Shown here one piece after another: positions 26,820-35,793 of a DNA stretch of 64,000 bases. This stretch comes from Mycobacterium sp. JS623 (GTDB taxonomy: Bacteria > Actinomycetota > Actinomycetes > Mycobacteriales > Mycobacteriaceae). The notes under the pieces are model-generated. The model saw nothing but the letters and a program-made list of their open reading frames with translations, did no database searches and was not told where the DNA came from. Position numbers and translations under genes: made by a program. Numbering within the stretch: position 1 is the stretch's first letter; each line of letters starts with the position of its first letter. The stretch lies in the NCBI RefSeq assembly GCF_000328565.1, contig NC_019957.1:330148-394147 (forward strand). Direction: 5' to 3'.

Positions 26820-27012
26820 AATATGGCGACGGCGCTGGCCGACTTGATCCGGCCGGGAGCTGCGGCGGCTGACGATCTGCGCGGCTCCCGATTGTGATGC
26901 CGCCGTACTGGGCTTGTCGCGCAACCGATCCCGCATCTTCTGCGACACCGGCAACTGCGGCAGCCTCCAGCATGTCGCGAACGGCGTGCGAGGGAGGCGT
27001 AGCGCACGCTAG
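26820..27012 (+). pseudogene. Partial duplicate of the CGNR zinc-finger gene
   Basis: The first frame reads MATALADLIRPGAAAADDL, and after a frameshift CAAPDCDAAVLGLSRNRSRI and FCDTGNCGSLQHVANGVRGR follow, ending at TAG 27010-27012. This mirrors the C-terminal third of the intact CGNR protein at 22755-23309 (MAMALADLIRIGELRRLKTC and onward). CGNR has become CGSL, so even the zinc-finger signature is lost. A decayed duplicate or relic of a neighbouring paralogue. Confidence 0.75.
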
Positions 27013-27023
27013 CGTCGATTGCC

Positions 27024-28274
27024 ATGCGCGACGGGCGGCGTGACCTCGACATCGTGATCTATGGGGCCACCGGTTTCGTCGGCAGGCTGACCGCTGAGTA
27101 CCTCGCCAAAGCACGGCCGGATATCCGCGTCGGGTTGGCCGGCCGGTCTGCTGACCGGCTGCGCGCCGTCCGGCACTCGCTCGGCGCCGCCGCACAGAGC
27201 TGGCCGCTGATCGTGGCCGATCTGTCACAACCGGCAGCGCTGGAGGCGATGGCGGACCAAGCCCGGGTGGTGATCAGTGCGGTGGGGCCCTACAGCAGAC
27301 GTGGTTTGCCGGTCGTGGCGGCCTGCGCTGCATCTGGGACCGACTATGTGGATTTGACGGGCGAGGTTCCGTTCGTCCGCCAGAGCATCGACGGGCACCA
27401 CAAGCAGGCCGCCGACAACGGTGTCCGCATCGTGCACTCCTGCGGATTCGATTCGATTCCTTCGGATTTGAATGTCTATGCCCTACACCGCCGCATCCTT
27501 GACGACGACGCAGGCGAATTGGGCGAGACCACCTTCGTTTTGCGTGGGTACTCGGGCGGCTTCAGTGGCGGCACGGTGGGCACGATGGTCGAACTGATGC
27601 AAATCGGCTGGGGCGATCCCACGATGCGGCGGTTGCTCGAGGATCCGTACAGCCTCAGTCCTGACCGCAGTGCCGAGCCCGAACTCGGGCCTCAGCAGGA
27701 TCTGCCGTTGCGCAGGGGGACAGACATTGCGCCCGAGCTCACGGGATTGTGGATGTGCGGGTATCTGATGGCGCTTTACAACACTCGGTGTGTGCGGCGA
27801 ACCAACGCGCTGCTCAACTGGGCTTATGGTCGCCGGTTGCGCTACACCGAGACGTTGAGCATGGGTTCGTCCTTCGCCGCGCCCGCCTTCGCGGCGTGGG
27901 GCAACGTGGGCCTCGTCAGCGCCGCCCGATTCGGCGGCGGGTACTTGGGGTTGCTCCCTCCTGAGCTGCTCAAGAGAATCATGCCGCCGTCGGACACCGG
28001 CTACAACAAAGGTTCGCGGGGCTACTACAAGGTCGAGACCTACACCACGACGACGCGCGGGGCGCGGTATGTGGCCACGATGACTCAGCAGGGCGACCCC
28101 GGCTATGCGGCCACAGCGGCCATGGTGGGTGAGAGCGCGATTGCCCTTGCCTGCCAACGGGATCGATTGCCCGACAGGTTGGGTGTGCTGACGCCGGCTG
28201 CGGCGATGGGCGATGTGCTGTTGGCGCGGCTACCCGCCGCCGGAGTGACGATCAACACCGCCCGCCTGAACTGA
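27024..28274 (+). CDS. Saccharopine dehydrogenase-like trans-acting enoyl reductase
   Basis: 416 residues. The Rossmann motif DIVIYGATGFVGRLTAEYL (GxxGxxG) is at the N-terminus, followed by LAGRSADRLRAVRHSL for the NADP phosphate. VVISAVGPYSRRGLPVVAAC, GTDYVDLTGEVPFVRQSID and HSCGFDSIPSDL are the family blocks of the mycobacterial Rv2449c/Rv2953 group. Rv2953 is the trans-acting enoyl reductase in phthiocerol dimycocerosate and phenolic glycolipid synthesis, so a role in lipid or polyketide reduction is plausible. No polyketide synthase is nearby in this window. Length is normal and the gene is intact. Confidence 0.9.
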   Translation: MRDGRRDLDIVIYGATGFVGRLTAEYLAKARPDIRVGLAGRSADRLRAVRHSLGAAAQSWPLIVADLSQPAALEAMADQARVVISAVGPYSRRGLPVVAACAASGTDYVDLTGEVPFVRQSIDGHHKQAADNGVRIVHSCGFDSIPSDLNVYALHRRILDDDAGELGETTFVLRGYSGGFSGGTVGTMVELMQIGWGDPTMRRLLEDPYSLSPDRSAEPELGPQQDLPLRRGTDIAPELTGLWMCGYLMALYNTRCVRRTNALLNWAYGRRLRYTETLSMGSSFAAPAFAAWGNVGLVSAARFGGGYLGLLPPELLKRIMPPSDTGYNKGSRGYYKVETYTTTTRGARYVATMTQQGDPGYAATAAMVGESAIALACQRDRLPDRLGVLTPAAAMGDVLLARLPAAGVTINTARLN

Positions 28275-28286
28275 CAGCCTTGGGGG

Positions 28287-30347
28287 TCAGGGCATGTAGA
28301 AGCCGCGGATCCGGTGGTACCGGCCGCGTCCGAGCAGCGCGTTGGCTGCCTGCAAGCCCGACATCACAGCGGCCTCGATGCATCCGGCATTGATGCCGGA
28401 ATCGGTCCAATCGCCCGCCAAAACGAGGTTGTCATAACCACTTTCATCCGACCGCAGACGATACTTATCCGAGCCGGGAACTGACTGCACGTACCGATCT
28501 GAGGGATCGATGTTGACGCTGACGTGCTGGGTGTTCAACGCGGAGATGCCCCGGTGGCCGTTTGCCCCGCACAGCAGGTGCCACCCGAACCCTTGTTCGG
28601 TCATCGCGCCCGGTAGGTACAGCCCCACATGCCGGTCGAGGTAACCGACAGCCTGGGTAAGCACACGCCGCCGGCACTGGCCGACATAGTCGGCGTGGTC
28701 GTCGGTGGTCGGCCACTCCGCGTCCAGGGCGCCACAGAAGTACGCGACAGTTCGTGGGCGAAAGTGTTCGGGCCACTCCTCGGCCCACAACGTCTGCGGC
28801 ATCGACGCCCAGGTATCGAAGGGCGCAACATAGCCGCTGGTGGTGACGCCCGGGCTGGCCCACCCCAGCGCCGACTCGTCGGGCTGCAGCCACAGTTGGA
28901 ATGCCTGGGTGGCAACGGTGCGCACATGCGTCGTCATCTCGCGCCATTCCGGACTGTCGGCGATGATTTCCGGCGCCACCAGCTCGACCATGCCGAGCGA
29001 TACGGCCAGCACGACGTGATCGAAGTCGATACCTCGTCGCAGCAGCCTCGTCTCGGCATCCTCGCGCTGACCGAAATATGATTCCAGGTCATCGAATCCG
29101 GCTTTTGCGTCGATTTGGTCGGCCAGCGGGGTATTCGGGAATATCGGAAGGCCGCCGATCCTGGTGAGCGGTTCGTAGTGGTCGACACCGTCGGCAAGCC
29201 CCACCTGCCGACCGATTGTGATCGCGTCGATGACCTGGCGGCGGTCGTCCAGATGCAACGCGTCAACGCGATGGAAGAATTCGAACTGGACACCGCGCCT
29301 TCGCAGCGCCTGATAAAGCGGTGCGATCACGACGTCGCCCATTCCGGCGGTCATCTTCCAGAAGAAGGCACCCTTGTACTGGAAAAGTGCGATGCCGGTG
29401 AGCAATACGGCCAACCCCGCAGCGAACGCAGGGCGCTCGTAGTCACCGTCCTCGTAGCCGAACACCATGTCGTACAGGCCACGCACCAGCGGAAAGTCCA
29501 GCACATCGGGGTGGGCGCCGTGACGCAGAATCCACGCGCCGTAGTCCTCATCGTTGATGGCTCGGAAACCTCGAGGGTCGGTGACCAAGCTGTCGGCGAT
29601 CAATCCACGCACCGTTGCGGTAAGAAGCGATATCAGCAGCCAGAATCGTTTCTGGTCGGGTCGGCGCTCGTATTCGATCGCTTGGCGCACAGCGTCGAGG
29701 GGCCCCCCGAGCAGTCCGGCCCGAATCGCCTCGGGCGGAAGGGGATTGGCCAATTCCGCCAGCGTGGCGAGCACTCCGCGCTGGATCACTTCAAGCCAGC
29801 GTGTCGACGTGGCGTCAGGGGAGGTAGACAAGACGAGGGGACCAGCGGCCGTCTCGATCAGCGAGTCGGAGAAGTCCAGTATCAGCTGCAAGGCCCGTCG
29901 TAGGAATCCGATCACGGTCAGTTCCCGGCCTGTCGCGTGCGGCTCACCGGGCAGCTCGTCGTTGCGGGCGAAGCGTCCCGTCCACACCAGCCAGTCATCG
30001 CCTGACCGATCCGCCATACCGAGGTTGTCCGCCGGAATCAGCGCCTGATCCCAGCTGCGGATGGGTGCGGCGGGATCCGTTGTGGCACGGTCGAGTTCGG
30101 CGTAGCACTCACGAAGAAGCGCGAAGGCGTTCTCGTAGGAACCCAGCCAGACGTGCAGGCCGTGCTCCTCGATCCGTCCGTGTTGCCCGCGGCTGGAGGC
30201 AGCCTTGCCGCCCAATCGCCATCCGCGCTGATACACGGTGATCGACTCGATACGATCGCGCCAGCCGGGTTCTGACAGCCGCCATGCGGCGCTCAGGCCG
30301 GCCATGCCTCCGCCGAGGATGGCCACCCGTCCGCGGGGCCGCCTCAC
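28287..30347 (-). CDS. FAD-dependent desaturase/amine-oxidase-like protein (HpnE/phytoene desaturase superfamily)
   Basis: 686 residues, longer than the usual 450-500 of this superfamily. The N-terminal dinucleotide fold has RVAILGGGMAGLSAAWRLSE and the RRxGG-like VYQRGWRLGGKAASSRG. The C-terminal FAD block is YDNLVLAGDWTDSGINAGCI then EAAVMSGLQAANALLG. GRIEEHGLHVWLGSYENAF matches the HGLHxW substrate region of squalene- and carotenoid-acting members. Membership is clear; the substrate is inferred to be an isoprenoid, since a polyprenyl diphosphate synthase gene lies in the divergent operon. It is last in a five-gene minus-strand operon and overlaps the cyclase/ATPase gene by 4 bases (ATGA). 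Confidence 0.8.
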   Translation of the reverse strand: MRRPRGRVAILGGGMAGLSAAWRLSEPGWRDRIESITVYQRGWRLGGKAASSRGQHGRIEEHGLHVWLGSYENAFALLRECYAELDRATTDPAAPIRSWDQALIPADNLGMADRSGDDWLVWTGRFARNDELPGEPHATGRELTVIGFLRRALQLILDFSDSLIETAAGPLVLSTSPDATSTRWLEVIQRGVLATLAELANPLPPEAIRAGLLGGPLDAVRQAIEYERRPDQKRFWLLISLLTATVRGLIADSLVTDPRGFRAINDEDYGAWILRHGAHPDVLDFPLVRGLYDMVFGYEDGDYERPAFAAGLAVLLTGIALFQYKGAFFWKMTAGMGDVVIAPLYQALRRRGVQFEFFHRVDALHLDDRRQVIDAITIGRQVGLADGVDHYEPLTRIGGLPIFPNTPLADQIDAKAGFDDLESYFGQREDAETRLLRRGIDFDHVVLAVSLGMVELVAPEIIADSPEWREMTTHVRTVATQAFQLWLQPDESALGWASPGVTTSGYVAPFDTWASMPQTLWAEEWPEHFRPRTVAYFCGALDAEWPTTDDHADYVGQCRRRVLTQAVGYLDRHVGLYLPGAMTEQGFGWHLLCGANGHRGISALNTQHVSVNIDPSDRYVQSVPGSDKYRLRSDESGYDNLVLAGDWTDSGINAGCIEAAVMSGLQAANALLGRGRYHRIRGFYMP

Positions 30348-33300
30348 CCGAGCAGCGCTCGCGCGCGCGCGAGCTCAGGCCAAGTTTGGTCCTCTGGAAA
30401 TCGGCTCAGCGCGTCGACCAGCGCCGCCCGCGCGGGCTCACCGAGTAGCTCGAAATCATCTGCGGCGGCGCGTAATTCGAATACATGGACGCCTTGGGTT
30501 TGCGCTAGCTCAATGGCGGACCGCAGGCCCGCGTGCCGGGCTTGCGGGTCGTCATACGTTAGAGCCCTGATACGCAGCAAGTCCGCGTCGTACATGCGAA
30601 AGCCGGTTTCATCTGCCATCTGGAGCGCGAGCTCTACGCGTTCGCGCGCCGCGTCCTTCATGCCGGCGGCGTTGAGCACCCGCGCCAAGGCGGCGTCGTA
30701 CGACCCGAGAAACGCCTTCCTGCCGATCGCGCGCCACGCCTCGACGACCGCGGTCAGGTTGCCGATATGCTCCTGCAATGCAGCTGGTTCGGCTGTACCC
30801 GCAACGAGCGCGGCGCGCGCTGCCAACGAGGCCTTGTTGCACGTTGCGATCCCGACCCATTCGTCGAAGCCGTTCTGCTCACCAAGGCGGGCGACCTCTT
30901 CGGTCAGTTCGGCGGCGCGATCAAATTGGCCGGCTTCGCTGCGTATCCCTGTTTCTATCGCCCGCCCATAGCACAGGGTGAACGCGCCATGCGGGAAGGG
31001 CAGCTTTTCGCACCGGCGGTCCATCTGCGCGAAGGCGGTCTCTACGCCCGCCAGGTCGCCCTGCATGAATCGCGTAAGCGCGACAAAGCTATACATCGCC
31101 GCCAACGGGTCATTGGGCGCGAACCACGCCCCTTCGATTTCCGGCGACCCGATGTGATCGAGTTCGGCCGCGGCTGCCTCCAGCGTGGCCCGGGCCGTGT
31201 GGTACTGGCCGCGGAACACTGCCAGCGCGCCGCGCGACGCGTCGTTGGCCACCCGGTACCACTCCGGCATGTCCTCAAGCGTCATCCTGAGCGCCTCCAC
31301 CAACTGTGTCGCTCGGTGGAGGTCGCCAACCGCGCCGTAGTAGCTCCACAGGGCGCTGAAAGTCGCGAACATCTCCGGAGTCGGCTCGTCTCCGATGAGC
31401 TGCAGGCACCGTTCGAACTCGGCGGCTGCCTCCGTACTTGCGTGGCCCGCTGCCGCCGAGGTGAGGAACCCGCGCTCCAGGCGAACGGCAACCTCGCGCC
31501 GATCGCGCGCCTGATTAGCCGCGAGCCGCTCGATGTTCTCCAGTGCACGGGTGAGGTGGGCGCGGGCCTCGCCGAGCGCGCCGCGCTGCCGGGCGTTGGC
31601 AGAGGCTTTCTGGTAGGCCGATGCTGCCTCGTCGAACCGCGCGGCTTGCTGGTAGTGGTGCGCTACCAGCGGCCATTCCGGGGCCCCGTCGGCCGCCGTC
31701 GCGACGAGCGCATCTGCGATTCGACTGTGCAGTCTGCGCCGAAGACTCGGCGGCGACAGCTCTGCGGCCACCTCGCGCAGAAGCTCGTGGTGGAAGCGCC
31801 AGCTGTCTTTGCCGACCGGCTGGAGCACCCGGCCACGCCCGAGCTCCTGGAGCACATCGTCGACCTGGTGCTTGCTCAGCTCGACCACGGATGACAGCAG
31901 GCGTCGATCGAAACGGCTGCCGATGAGCGCGGCCGCCTCGACTACGAAGAGCGCATCCGTGCTCGACCGCAGGCGGGCGAACAACGCTTCATAGAGAGTG
32001 TCGGGTACTAGAGTGGACTCGGCGGCATCGGAGGAGTGCTCCTTGAGCTTGGCCACAACTTCCTCGATAAACAGTGGGATGCCGTCGCAGCGGTCTCGCA
32101 CCGCCTGTCGCGCGTCCGGTGGCATCCCCGGATCCAGTGCCAGGATCAGTTTGTCGGCTTCGGCGTCGCTGAGAGGCTCCAAGTCGAACACCTCGGTATT
32201 GCCGGGCAGTGCCGGAAGCTGGCGCCCGGTGATGACCACGAGCAGCCGGCCGCTGTCCTCACGAAGTAGCGCCCGCACTACCTCGATGGTGTCCTCATCG
32301 AACCAGTGCATGTCTTCGGCCAGCACCAGCCCGGGTCCTGTTCCCAGGCACGCCAACAGATATTCGTGAATGCCCTCTGCGATCTGTTCGTACAGCTTTC
32401 CGCCGCCGGCGCGAACGGGTTCATAGCCGCTCTCCGGATCGATGCCAAGGACGGGCGCCAATAGCGGGACGATCGCGGCCGGGTCCAACGAGCGCTTCCG
32501 GACCTCGGCCTCCAGCCGGCGAATGCGGTCCGCCGCATCCGATTTGCGCTTGAACCCGCACCGCACTTCCAGCATCCGCCGTACCGGGCGCAAACCGACA
32601 TCGCTGTGAAATGGTGATCCGAACAGACCCAGCACGACAGCGCCGGCTTGTTCGGCCATGTCGACGGCGACATTGGCGAGGCGAGTCTTGCCGATCCCGC
32701 CCTCGCCCTGAAACGCGATTCCCGGCGTCGCCAGCGTGCCGGCCGTCGCCTCTGCCCAGCTTTTCCGAAGGGAGGCGAGCTCACGCTCCCGGCCGACCCA
32801 GAATCCGCGCGTGCTGGTCGCGGCGTCGCGTTCAGAGGCCACGCGGTAGTGGGCGACCAAACCTTCCACGCCCTTCACGGATTTCGGTGGCAGCGCTTCG
32901 AGTTCGAACGCATCCCGCACGAGCCGTTCAACGGTCTCGGAGATGACGACTGTCCCTGGCTCAGCGAGGTCGCATATTCGGGCGGCGAGGTTGGCCCCGA
33001 AACCGAAGACGTCATCGACGGCGGTGTCGAGGTAGACCAGTCCCCGATGAATACCGACCCGCACGCTGATGTCGACCCCGAACCCTTTCTGCACCTGCTC
33101 GCTGAGCCTGCTGACCTGACGCACGATGTCGAGTCCGGCCCGCACCGCGCGGTGCACGTCGTTCTCGTGGGCTTTCGGGTGACCAAACACCGCCAGCAGC
33201 CCGTCACCATGCGTGGAGCCGATGTGTCCCTCGTAACGGTCGACGACCTCATGAGCGTGGTGGTGGTATCTACCGAGAACGGTGCGATAGAGCTCGGGTT

Positions 33301-33526
33301 CGATGCGGGTGGACAGCGCGGTGGAATCAACCAGGTCGGCGAACAGAATCGTCAGGCGACGGATCTCCCCGGTGTCTCCGGGGCTGGCAAGCAGTTCTTC
33401 TGCGTCAGCGTTGCTGCGGTCGACCGCCAGCACCTGCCCGGCCAGAGCGTCGGCAGTCGCCCGATCGCCTCTGTTGATCGCCTGCACAGCGCGGTCGAGC
33501 AACTCATCGATCGTGGGCTGGGTCAC
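30344..33526 (-). CDS. Class III nucleotide cyclase / AAA ATPase / TPR regulator
   Basis: 1060 residues. A short helical N-terminus (TPR-like, residues 1-45) precedes the cyclase domain: LTILFADLVDSTALST and GSTHGDGLLAVFG give the two metal Asp residues, and DVFGFGANLAARI keeps Asp, Asn and Arg, but the adenine-binding Lys position appears to be Ser. The P-loop is IAFQGEGGIGKTRLANVA, with LVLAEDMHWFDEDTIEVVRA as Walker B. The remaining 550 residues are TPR-like helices. I set the start at GTG 33526 because it overlaps the preceding stop (GTGA); an in-frame GTG at 33538 is the alternative. Probably a signalling ATPase controlling this operon; no DNA-binding domain is visible. Confidence 0.85.
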   Translation of the reverse strand: MTQPTIDELLDRAVQAINRGDRATADALAGQVLAVDRSNADAEELLASPGDTGEIRRLTILFADLVDSTALSTRIEPELYRTVLGRYHHHAHEVVDRYEGHIGSTHGDGLLAVFGHPKAHENDVHRAVRAGLDIVRQVSRLSEQVQKGFGVDISVRVGIHRGLVYLDTAVDDVFGFGANLAARICDLAEPGTVVISETVERLVRDAFELEALPPKSVKGVEGLVAHYRVASERDAATSTRGFWVGRERELASLRKSWAEATAGTLATPGIAFQGEGGIGKTRLANVAVDMAEQAGAVVLGLFGSPFHSDVGLRPVRRMLEVRCGFKRKSDAADRIRRLEAEVRKRSLDPAAIVPLLAPVLGIDPESGYEPVRAGGGKLYEQIAEGIHEYLLACLGTGPGLVLAEDMHWFDEDTIEVVRALLREDSGRLLVVITGRQLPALPGNTEVFDLEPLSDAEADKLILALDPGMPPDARQAVRDRCDGIPLFIEEVVAKLKEHSSDAAESTLVPDTLYEALFARLRSSTDALFVVEAAALIGSRFDRRLLSSVVELSKHQVDDVLQELGRGRVLQPVGKDSWRFHHELLREVAAELSPPSLRRRLHSRIADALVATAADGAPEWPLVAHHYQQAARFDEAASAYQKASANARQRGALGEARAHLTRALENIERLAANQARDRREVAVRLERGFLTSAAAGHASTEAAAEFERCLQLIGDEPTPEMFATFSALWSYYGAVGDLHRATQLVEALRMTLEDMPEWYRVANDASRGALAVFRGQYHTARATLEAAAAELDHIGSPEIEGAWFAPNDPLAAMYSFVALTRFMQGDLAGVETAFAQMDRRCEKLPFPHGAFTLCYGRAIETGIRSEAGQFDRAAELTEEVARLGEQNGFDEWVGIATCNKASLAARAALVAGTAEPAALQEHIGNLTAVVEAWRAIGRKAFLGSYDAALARVLNAAGMKDAARERVELALQMADETGFRMYDADLLRIRALTYDDPQARHAGLRSAIELAQTQGVHVFELRAAADDFELLGEPARAALVDALSRFPEDQTWPELARARALLG

Positions 33527-33747
33527 CGATGAACGCACTCTGCGATTGTGGCTGGCATGTTGGGCCAGCTATGGCGGAAGTCTCCTGCGCCGCAAGGCCG
33601 TGAGCGCGGCCACCTCGAGAGCCCCGACTGCGTGGCCTCATCGATACATCCGGTGTTCATGCCCGAAACCGTTCCGTCGCTGACAAATACATGGTTTGTG
33701 TAACGTTCCCAACCGACAGATTTATCGGTCGGCGCCTGGTCGTTCAA
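33523..33747 (-). pseudogene. Short ORF with FAD-oxidoreductase C-terminal motif, probably a remnant
   Basis: 74 codons from TTG 33747. RYTNHVFVSDGTVSGMNTGC and IDEATQSG mirror the C-terminal FAD block of the desaturase-like protein at 28287-30347 (LVLAGDWTDSGINAGCIEAA). After TQSG the frame is arginine-rich and unlike the family, whereas the +1 frame reads ALEVAALTALRRRRLPP and stops, so a single-base deletion has probably occurred. It starts 6 bases after the stop of the 170-residue gene and its stop overlaps the GTG of the cyclase/ATPase gene. The remnant is thus embedded in the operon without breaking it. Confidence 0.55.
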
Positions 33748-33753
33748 GATCTC

Positions 33754-34266
33754 TCACAGTCCGACGATGACCTCTTTGTCGGCGGGCGCAGCCGTGGGAT
33801 TGGTCGCGTTCGTCAGGCGCACCGTTCCCGTGTAGTTCGCGCCGATGAAGCGTTGATCCTTGAGGACTACCCGGAACTCTGTGGCCTGTGCGGGTAGCAA
33901 CTCCGGGTCGAAGCCGATCGAATATGCGGGAATCTTCGTTTGGGGTAAGCCGACCCGACTGAACGCAGAGGCGGCCTGCAGGGTCCGCGGATAGCTCGTC
34001 GGGTCCACCGTGACCGGATCAGACGGCTGGGGCTCGTCGTCGGATGGTGCGGTCCACCATGGCCCGGAGATCGCGGCCTGAAGCACCGAAGCGCCAGTCC
34101 TCACCTGAAGATCGACGAGTTCGTGGATGATTCGCACCCAGGCGTCCAGCCCCCAGTCTCCGTCTTTGTCGGTTTTCGACGCGTTCTCCGTGATGGTCTT
34201 GAATTCGCGGAGATAGCCACGCGTCATGTCGGCGGCGTGCCCCATCCTGTTCTTCGGGCCGGTCAT
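33754..34266 (-). CDS. Hypothetical protein with C-terminal Ig-like/beta-sandwich segment
   Basis: 170 residues, family not recognised. The N-terminal half is helical (HAADMTRGYLREFKTITENA, WVRIIHELVDLQVRTGASVL). The C-terminal half looks like beta strands (IPAYSIGFDPELLPAQATEF, RVVLKDQRFIGANYTGTVRL). A similar helical-then-beta design is seen in the 229-residue product of the divergent operon (WWVMIGQFLL... then GTYRGTLLAQ), so the two may be related or partner subunits. There is no signal peptide or membrane segment. It overlaps the upstream 481-residue gene by 4 bases (ATGA). Probably cytosolic. Confidence 0.65.
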   Translation of the reverse strand: MTGPKNRMGHAADMTRGYLREFKTITENASKTDKDGDWGLDAWVRIIHELVDLQVRTGASVLQAAISGPWWTAPSDDEPQPSDPVTVDPTSYPRTLQAASAFSRVGLPQTKIPAYSIGFDPELLPAQATEFRVVLKDQRFIGANYTGTVRLTNATNPTAAPADKEVIVGL

Positions 34267-35708
34267 GGCGCACCACCTTGCTGTGTCTCGTTCGCCTGGC
34301 CCCCTTGCTGCGCCTCGTTGGCTCGAACGCGCGGATTCCGGGGCTGGTTAATCCTTTCCAGGAACTCCAGCGGCGAGCTGACCAGTCGCCCAGTGACCTT
34401 CTGGCTGAAATCTGTGACGTCGCTCAGCCGCAGACCTCCGGCCATCCACTTCTCGGCCACGTCGAAGTAATCGCTCACCAGTCCTTCAACCGAATCGGTC
34501 CAGAGGTTGACGGCCGTTGCGACGACGTGCGTCGATGGCCCCGAAGTAGCGGTCTGGGGATCTTCCTCCGGCTGTTCGTGATCGTAGTAGTCGAACCCGC
34601 GCGCCTCTGGCCGCGGATCGACGGCGGGACCGAAGAGAAACTCCGATGACGCTGTGCCGTAACCCGTCAGGCAGACCAATCGCTGCTGCGCGTAGGGCGA
34701 CAAGCCGCTGATGTGGATCACTTTCCGGGTCCGCACCCGGACCCCGGGCAGATCTGGGTTGCGGTCTTGATTGGTCACCCACATGTTGATGTAGCCGCGA
34801 TCGACAAGCACCTGACCATCGCCTGGACCGGGTGTGGGGTCGTCCAGGTCGTAATCGAGGCGGGCTTCGCACTCGCCTATGGTCGGGAAGTACTTCAGCG
34901 CGGTTGTGATCTCGAGGGCGCCAAGGCCGCCGAAGCCGACCGTCTCGAGGACGCGCCGCCAACGGTCGCTCCTGAACGGGTCACGAAATGGTGCCATCCT
35001 CACGAAGAAGTCGGGGTAGTTCTCGTTCCAGTTGAACGGATTGACGATCGCTTTCAAATTGTTAAGCGAAATGTCGTCCGAACAGAGGTCGGTGTCGACC
35101 ACCGCGGCCTGCAGGCGGTCGACCGTCACGATCCCGGATCGGCACAACGGTATGTTCAGCGTCGACGGGTCGACCACTTCCATGTCGGGCGCGGCGGCAG
35201 CTTCGCGGAACCCGTAGTAGTTCGCCCGGCCCACAAACCGAGACTGCACCCCGTTGAGGTAATCGTCGAAGCGGTCGTCAACGTTCTGCAGCCGCGCTTC
35301 GTACGGCTTTTCCTCAGGTCCTACCGCGGCCAACGCCGGCGCCATCGCAGCCTTGAGGTCCGACTTTGACGATGCCAACAGCGGCGTAGGGGCGACCTGC
35401 TGTATGCGTGCCGCAGCTGAGAGACCATAGAACAGCCGGTGCTTCTGCGGCGCGGTTAGGCGTGGCGCGTTGCCTTGCTCGGCTTGCTTGGCTTGCGCGC
35501 CGAGCCTGGCGCAGGCCTCACCCAAATTCGGGGACTGCTGCGCGTTCTCACGGAAAAAGAAGTCCTCGACCTCGCGGTACCACCCGGTATTCCGCGATGC
35601 CTTCGGGAGAAATTCATCCAGCGTCGTCCCAACGGCGGGGTTACCGGATTTGGCGGCAGCCTCGTCGAGCGCACCGTATACCTCGAATAGATCACGCAGC
35701 GCCGCCAT
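34263..35708 (-). CDS. Hypothetical protein, possible START/SRPBCC-like lipid-binding region
   Basis: 481 residues from ATG 35708, chosen for the GAGGGGG ribosome-binding site; an upstream extension to 35768 would run into the divergent promoter. The N-terminal 150 residues are mostly helical (LRDLFEVYGALDEAAAKSGN). The central part, about 230-400, alternates strands and ends with a long basic helix. Features such as NPFNWNENYPDFFVRM, YDLDDPTPGPGDGQVLVDRG and VRVRTRKVIHISGL faintly resemble the START/SRPBCC fold that binds hydrophobic ligands. That reading is weak. The C-terminus is low-complexity Gln/Gly. It is first in the minus-strand operon, back to back with the 229-residue gene. Confidence 0.65.
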   Translation of the reverse strand: MAALRDLFEVYGALDEAAAKSGNPAVGTTLDEFLPKASRNTGWYREVEDFFFRENAQQSPNLGEACARLGAQAKQAEQGNAPRLTAPQKHRLFYGLSAAARIQQVAPTPLLASSKSDLKAAMAPALAAVGPEEKPYEARLQNVDDRFDDYLNGVQSRFVGRANYYGFREAAAAPDMEVVDPSTLNIPLCRSGIVTVDRLQAAVVDTDLCSDDISLNNLKAIVNPFNWNENYPDFFVRMAPFRDPFRSDRWRRVLETVGFGGLGALEITTALKYFPTIGECEARLDYDLDDPTPGPGDGQVLVDRGYINMWVTNQDRNPDLPGVRVRTRKVIHISGLSPYAQQRLVCLTGYGTASSEFLFGPAVDPRPEARGFDYYDHEQPEEDPQTATSGPSTHVVATAVNLWTDSVEGLVSDYFDVAEKWMAGGLRLSDVTDFSQKVTGRLVSSPLEFLERINQPRNPRVRANEAQQGGQANETQQGGAP

Positions 35709-35793
35709 AGCGCCCCCTCGCTCCGTTTGCCCAGCTAGCATACCGTGAGACGTGCACACACAGAGCAAATTTCGGGGGAAGGGTTAACTGCTG
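35709..35793. promoter_or_regulatory. Divergent promoter of the isoprenoid/cyclase divergon
   Basis: Only 85 bases separate the two operons, so their promoters overlap or abut and are probably co-regulated. The plus-strand start has GGGGGAAGGG before it. TACCGT (35742-35747) and other TANNNT-like hexamers are present, but none is decisive. Confidence 0.5.

Noticed and set aside
26175..26954. 259-codon minus-strand frame over the T component and the CGNR remnant
   Set aside because: It is antisense to two recognisable coding stretches and shows no family resemblance.
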